From RPQJ01 sp963698735 (GTDB taxonomy: Bacteria; Pseudomonadota; Gammaproteobacteria; Steroidobacterales; Steroidobacteraceae), in assembly GCA_963698735.1 (NCBI GenBank), contig CAVOSA010000019.1, forward strand, positions 319,838-383,837: a stretch of DNA of 64,000 bases, read 5' to 3'. The notes beneath the pieces are model-generated. The model worked only from the letters and a program-made list of their open reading frames with translations. It was not told where the DNA came from and did not search any database. Both the position numbers and the translations under genes were made by a program. Of the stretch, positions 62,738 through 64,000 are shown piece by piece (positions within the stretch are counted from its first letter, which is position 1; each line of letters begins with the position of its first letter).

Positions 62738-63808
62738 ATGACACTTGTTGACTTGGGCCTGGATGATGGCTGGGCCAGCGAGGCCGCTGAAAGGTGCGGG
62801 CCGGACTCATCCGTTGCGAGAATCACCGCGGTTGACCGCGGGCGGTACCTGATCCGGGGCGAGGCCGACGAGGTGCCGGCCGAGTTGACGGGCAGGTTCC
62901 TCCATCTCGCCGAGTCTGCCGTCGAGCTGCCGTGCGTGGGCGATTGGGTGTGCGTGCAATACCGCGATGGCGGTGCACAAGCCAGCATCCATCACGTGCT
63001 GCCGCGCCGGTCCTTCCTGCGGCGCAGAGCCGCAGGACGCGACGTCGAGTTCCAGATGATTGCGGCCAATATCGACGTGGCGTTCATCGTGCAGTCCTGC
63101 CACTTCGACTTCAATGTCCAGCGGCTGGAGCGCTATCTGGTCATGGCCCGGGACGGCCACGTCGAGCCTGTGGTGCTGCTAACCAAGACCGATCTGGTCA
63201 CCCCGGACGCCCGGGAGCAGCTGCTCGGCCGGATCCGAGCCAGAGGGGTCAACGCCCAGATCGTCTGCCTCAGCAACGTGACCGGTTCCGGCGTCGAACA
63301 GGTCCGGGAACTCATCGCTCCAGGCAGGACATACTGCCTGCTGGGCTCGTCAGGCGTGGGCAAGACCACCCTCATCAACCGTCTGATCGGGGGCGGCGCG
63401 CTCGAAATCGGCGCGGTCAGCCACACAGGCGAGGGGCGTCACACCACCACGCGGCGCCAACTGATCGTGCTCGAACATGGCGGGCTGTTGATCGACACGC
63501 CCGGCATGCGCGAGCTGGGAATGCTCGGCGCCCACGCAGGCATCGGTGAGACCTTTGCCGATATCAACGCACTCGCACAAGGCTGCCGGTATCCCGACTG
63601 TCGTCATGCCAGCGAGCCCGGTTGCGAGGTGCGTGCCGCAATCGAGCGACACGAGCTGAGCGAAGAACATCTGCGGAACTTCCTGAAGCTGCAGAAAGAA
63701 GCGGACTTCAACGACCTGTCCTACATTGATCGGCGCAAGAAGGATCGGGTATTCGGCCGGTTTCTCCACACCTACAAGAAACGGAAGGATGGAAGGGGCC
63801 AGGATTAG
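62738..63808 (+). CDS. rsgA: Ribosome small-subunit-dependent GTPase RsgA
   Basis: The 356-residue protein has an N-terminal OB domain (GRYLIRGEADEVPAELTGRF...) and a circularly permuted GTPase: G4 TKTDL comes before G1 GSSGVGKTTL and G3 DTPGMRE. The zinc motif CRYPDCRHASEPGC and a C-terminal helix follow. RsgA releases late 30S maturation factors. Start ATG 62738 gives family length; the frame is open to 62690. It lies 82 bp beyond the MITE-like element, unlike its usual neighbourhood with orn or psd, which suggests rearrangement or a second copy. Confidence 0.93.
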   Translation: MTLVDLGLDDGWASEAAERCGPDSSVARITAVDRGRYLIRGEADEVPAELTGRFLHLAESAVELPCVGDWVCVQYRDGGAQASIHHVLPRRSFLRRRAAGRDVEFQMIAANIDVAFIVQSCHFDFNVQRLERYLVMARDGHVEPVVLLTKTDLVTPDAREQLLGRIRARGVNAQIVCLSNVTGSGVEQVRELIAPGRTYCLLGSSGVGKTTLINRLIGGGALEIGAVSHTGEGRHTTTRRQLIVLEHGGLLIDTPGMRELGMLGAHAGIGETFADINALAQGCRYPDCRHASEPGCEVRAAIERHELSEEHLRNFLKLQKEADFNDLSYIDRRKKDRVFGRFLHTYKKRKDGRGQD

Positions 63809-64000
63809 GCGGAGACCTGATGGGTCAACGTCGCCGAACGACTGCAACGGGTCGTCTTTCACCGTACACCGTCTGGTTTGGGCGCACGGTACGGATCAGT
63901 GTGACGTTTCACCACCAAACTGTGGTGGCTGAGCCAGGGAGATTGCCGGTCACGACCCGGTCGTAGCGGGTGATAGGGAGTGACGCGTCGACGTTGATTG
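63809..64000. other. Window-edge sequence without a supported gene
   Basis: The last 192 bp after rsgA show no convincing coding frame and no RNA gene. Confidence 0.4.

Overview
The window is GC-rich chromosomal DNA from a gammaproteobacterium. The order pncC-thpR-recA-recX-alaS-csrA-tRNA-Ser(GCT)-tRNA-Arg(ACG) is a gammaproteobacterial core arrangement. HemG-type protoporphyrinogen dehydrogenase, mutS nearby and many TonB/OmpA/RND-style envelope proteins fit the Xanthomonadales/Nevskiales/Steroidobacterales side. That narrower placement is inference.

Layout. 1-3.6 kb: the 3' end of a hybrid sensor kinase, a LuxR-type response regulator and a DcaP-like porin. 3.6-11.5 kb: oxidative and lipid metabolism (Baeyer-Villiger-type monooxygenase, MATE exporter, HlyIII-like protein, hemG, DUF937 protein, an atypical SDR, a wax ester synthase/DGAT, a cupin). 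11.5-18.7 kb: pyruvate phosphate dikinase, a short-chain fatty acid permease and a coupled pair of secreted amidohydrolases, the second without metal ligands. 18.7-25.5 kb: small envelope proteins, an ABC-FtsX-HlyD export operon and a choline-sulfatase-like enzyme. 25.6-27.2 kb: formate-tetrahydrofolate ligase broken by one frameshift. 27.4-33.6 kb: a molybdenum hydroxylase locus, with mocA and xdhC on one strand and a 2Fe-2S subunit, a Tat-exported Mo subunit, a diheme cytochrome c and a secreted YciI protein on the other.

33.7-45.8 kb is an accessory, stress-flavoured region. It holds an OmpA-type porin, a DedA/TVP38 protein, a hydrolase, a decayed Crp/Fnr regulator, a lipoprotein sugar-dehydrogenase homologue, an M15-like peptidase homologue, a VIT1-type transporter, a triheme cytochrome, two CsbD proteins, a caleosin-like EF-hand protein translationally coupled to a CBS-domain protein, and a collagen-like lipoprotein. 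45.8-52.1 kb is the tRNA/csrA/alaS/recX/recA/thpR/pncC housekeeping block, all on the minus strand. 52.2-63.8 kb carries two duplicated periplasmic helical proteins, a DUF4136 lipoprotein, mutS, a complete RND efflux operon (adaptor, pump, outer-membrane channel), a 227-bp MITE-like element and rsgA.

The most distinctive observations are the bacterial caleosin-like gene coupled to a CBS gene, the active/degenerate amidohydrolase pair, the Mo-hydroxylase locus with its own cytochrome and secreted YciI protein, and the eroding Crp regulator inside the stress region. No CRISPR array, prophage or intact transposase gene was seen.
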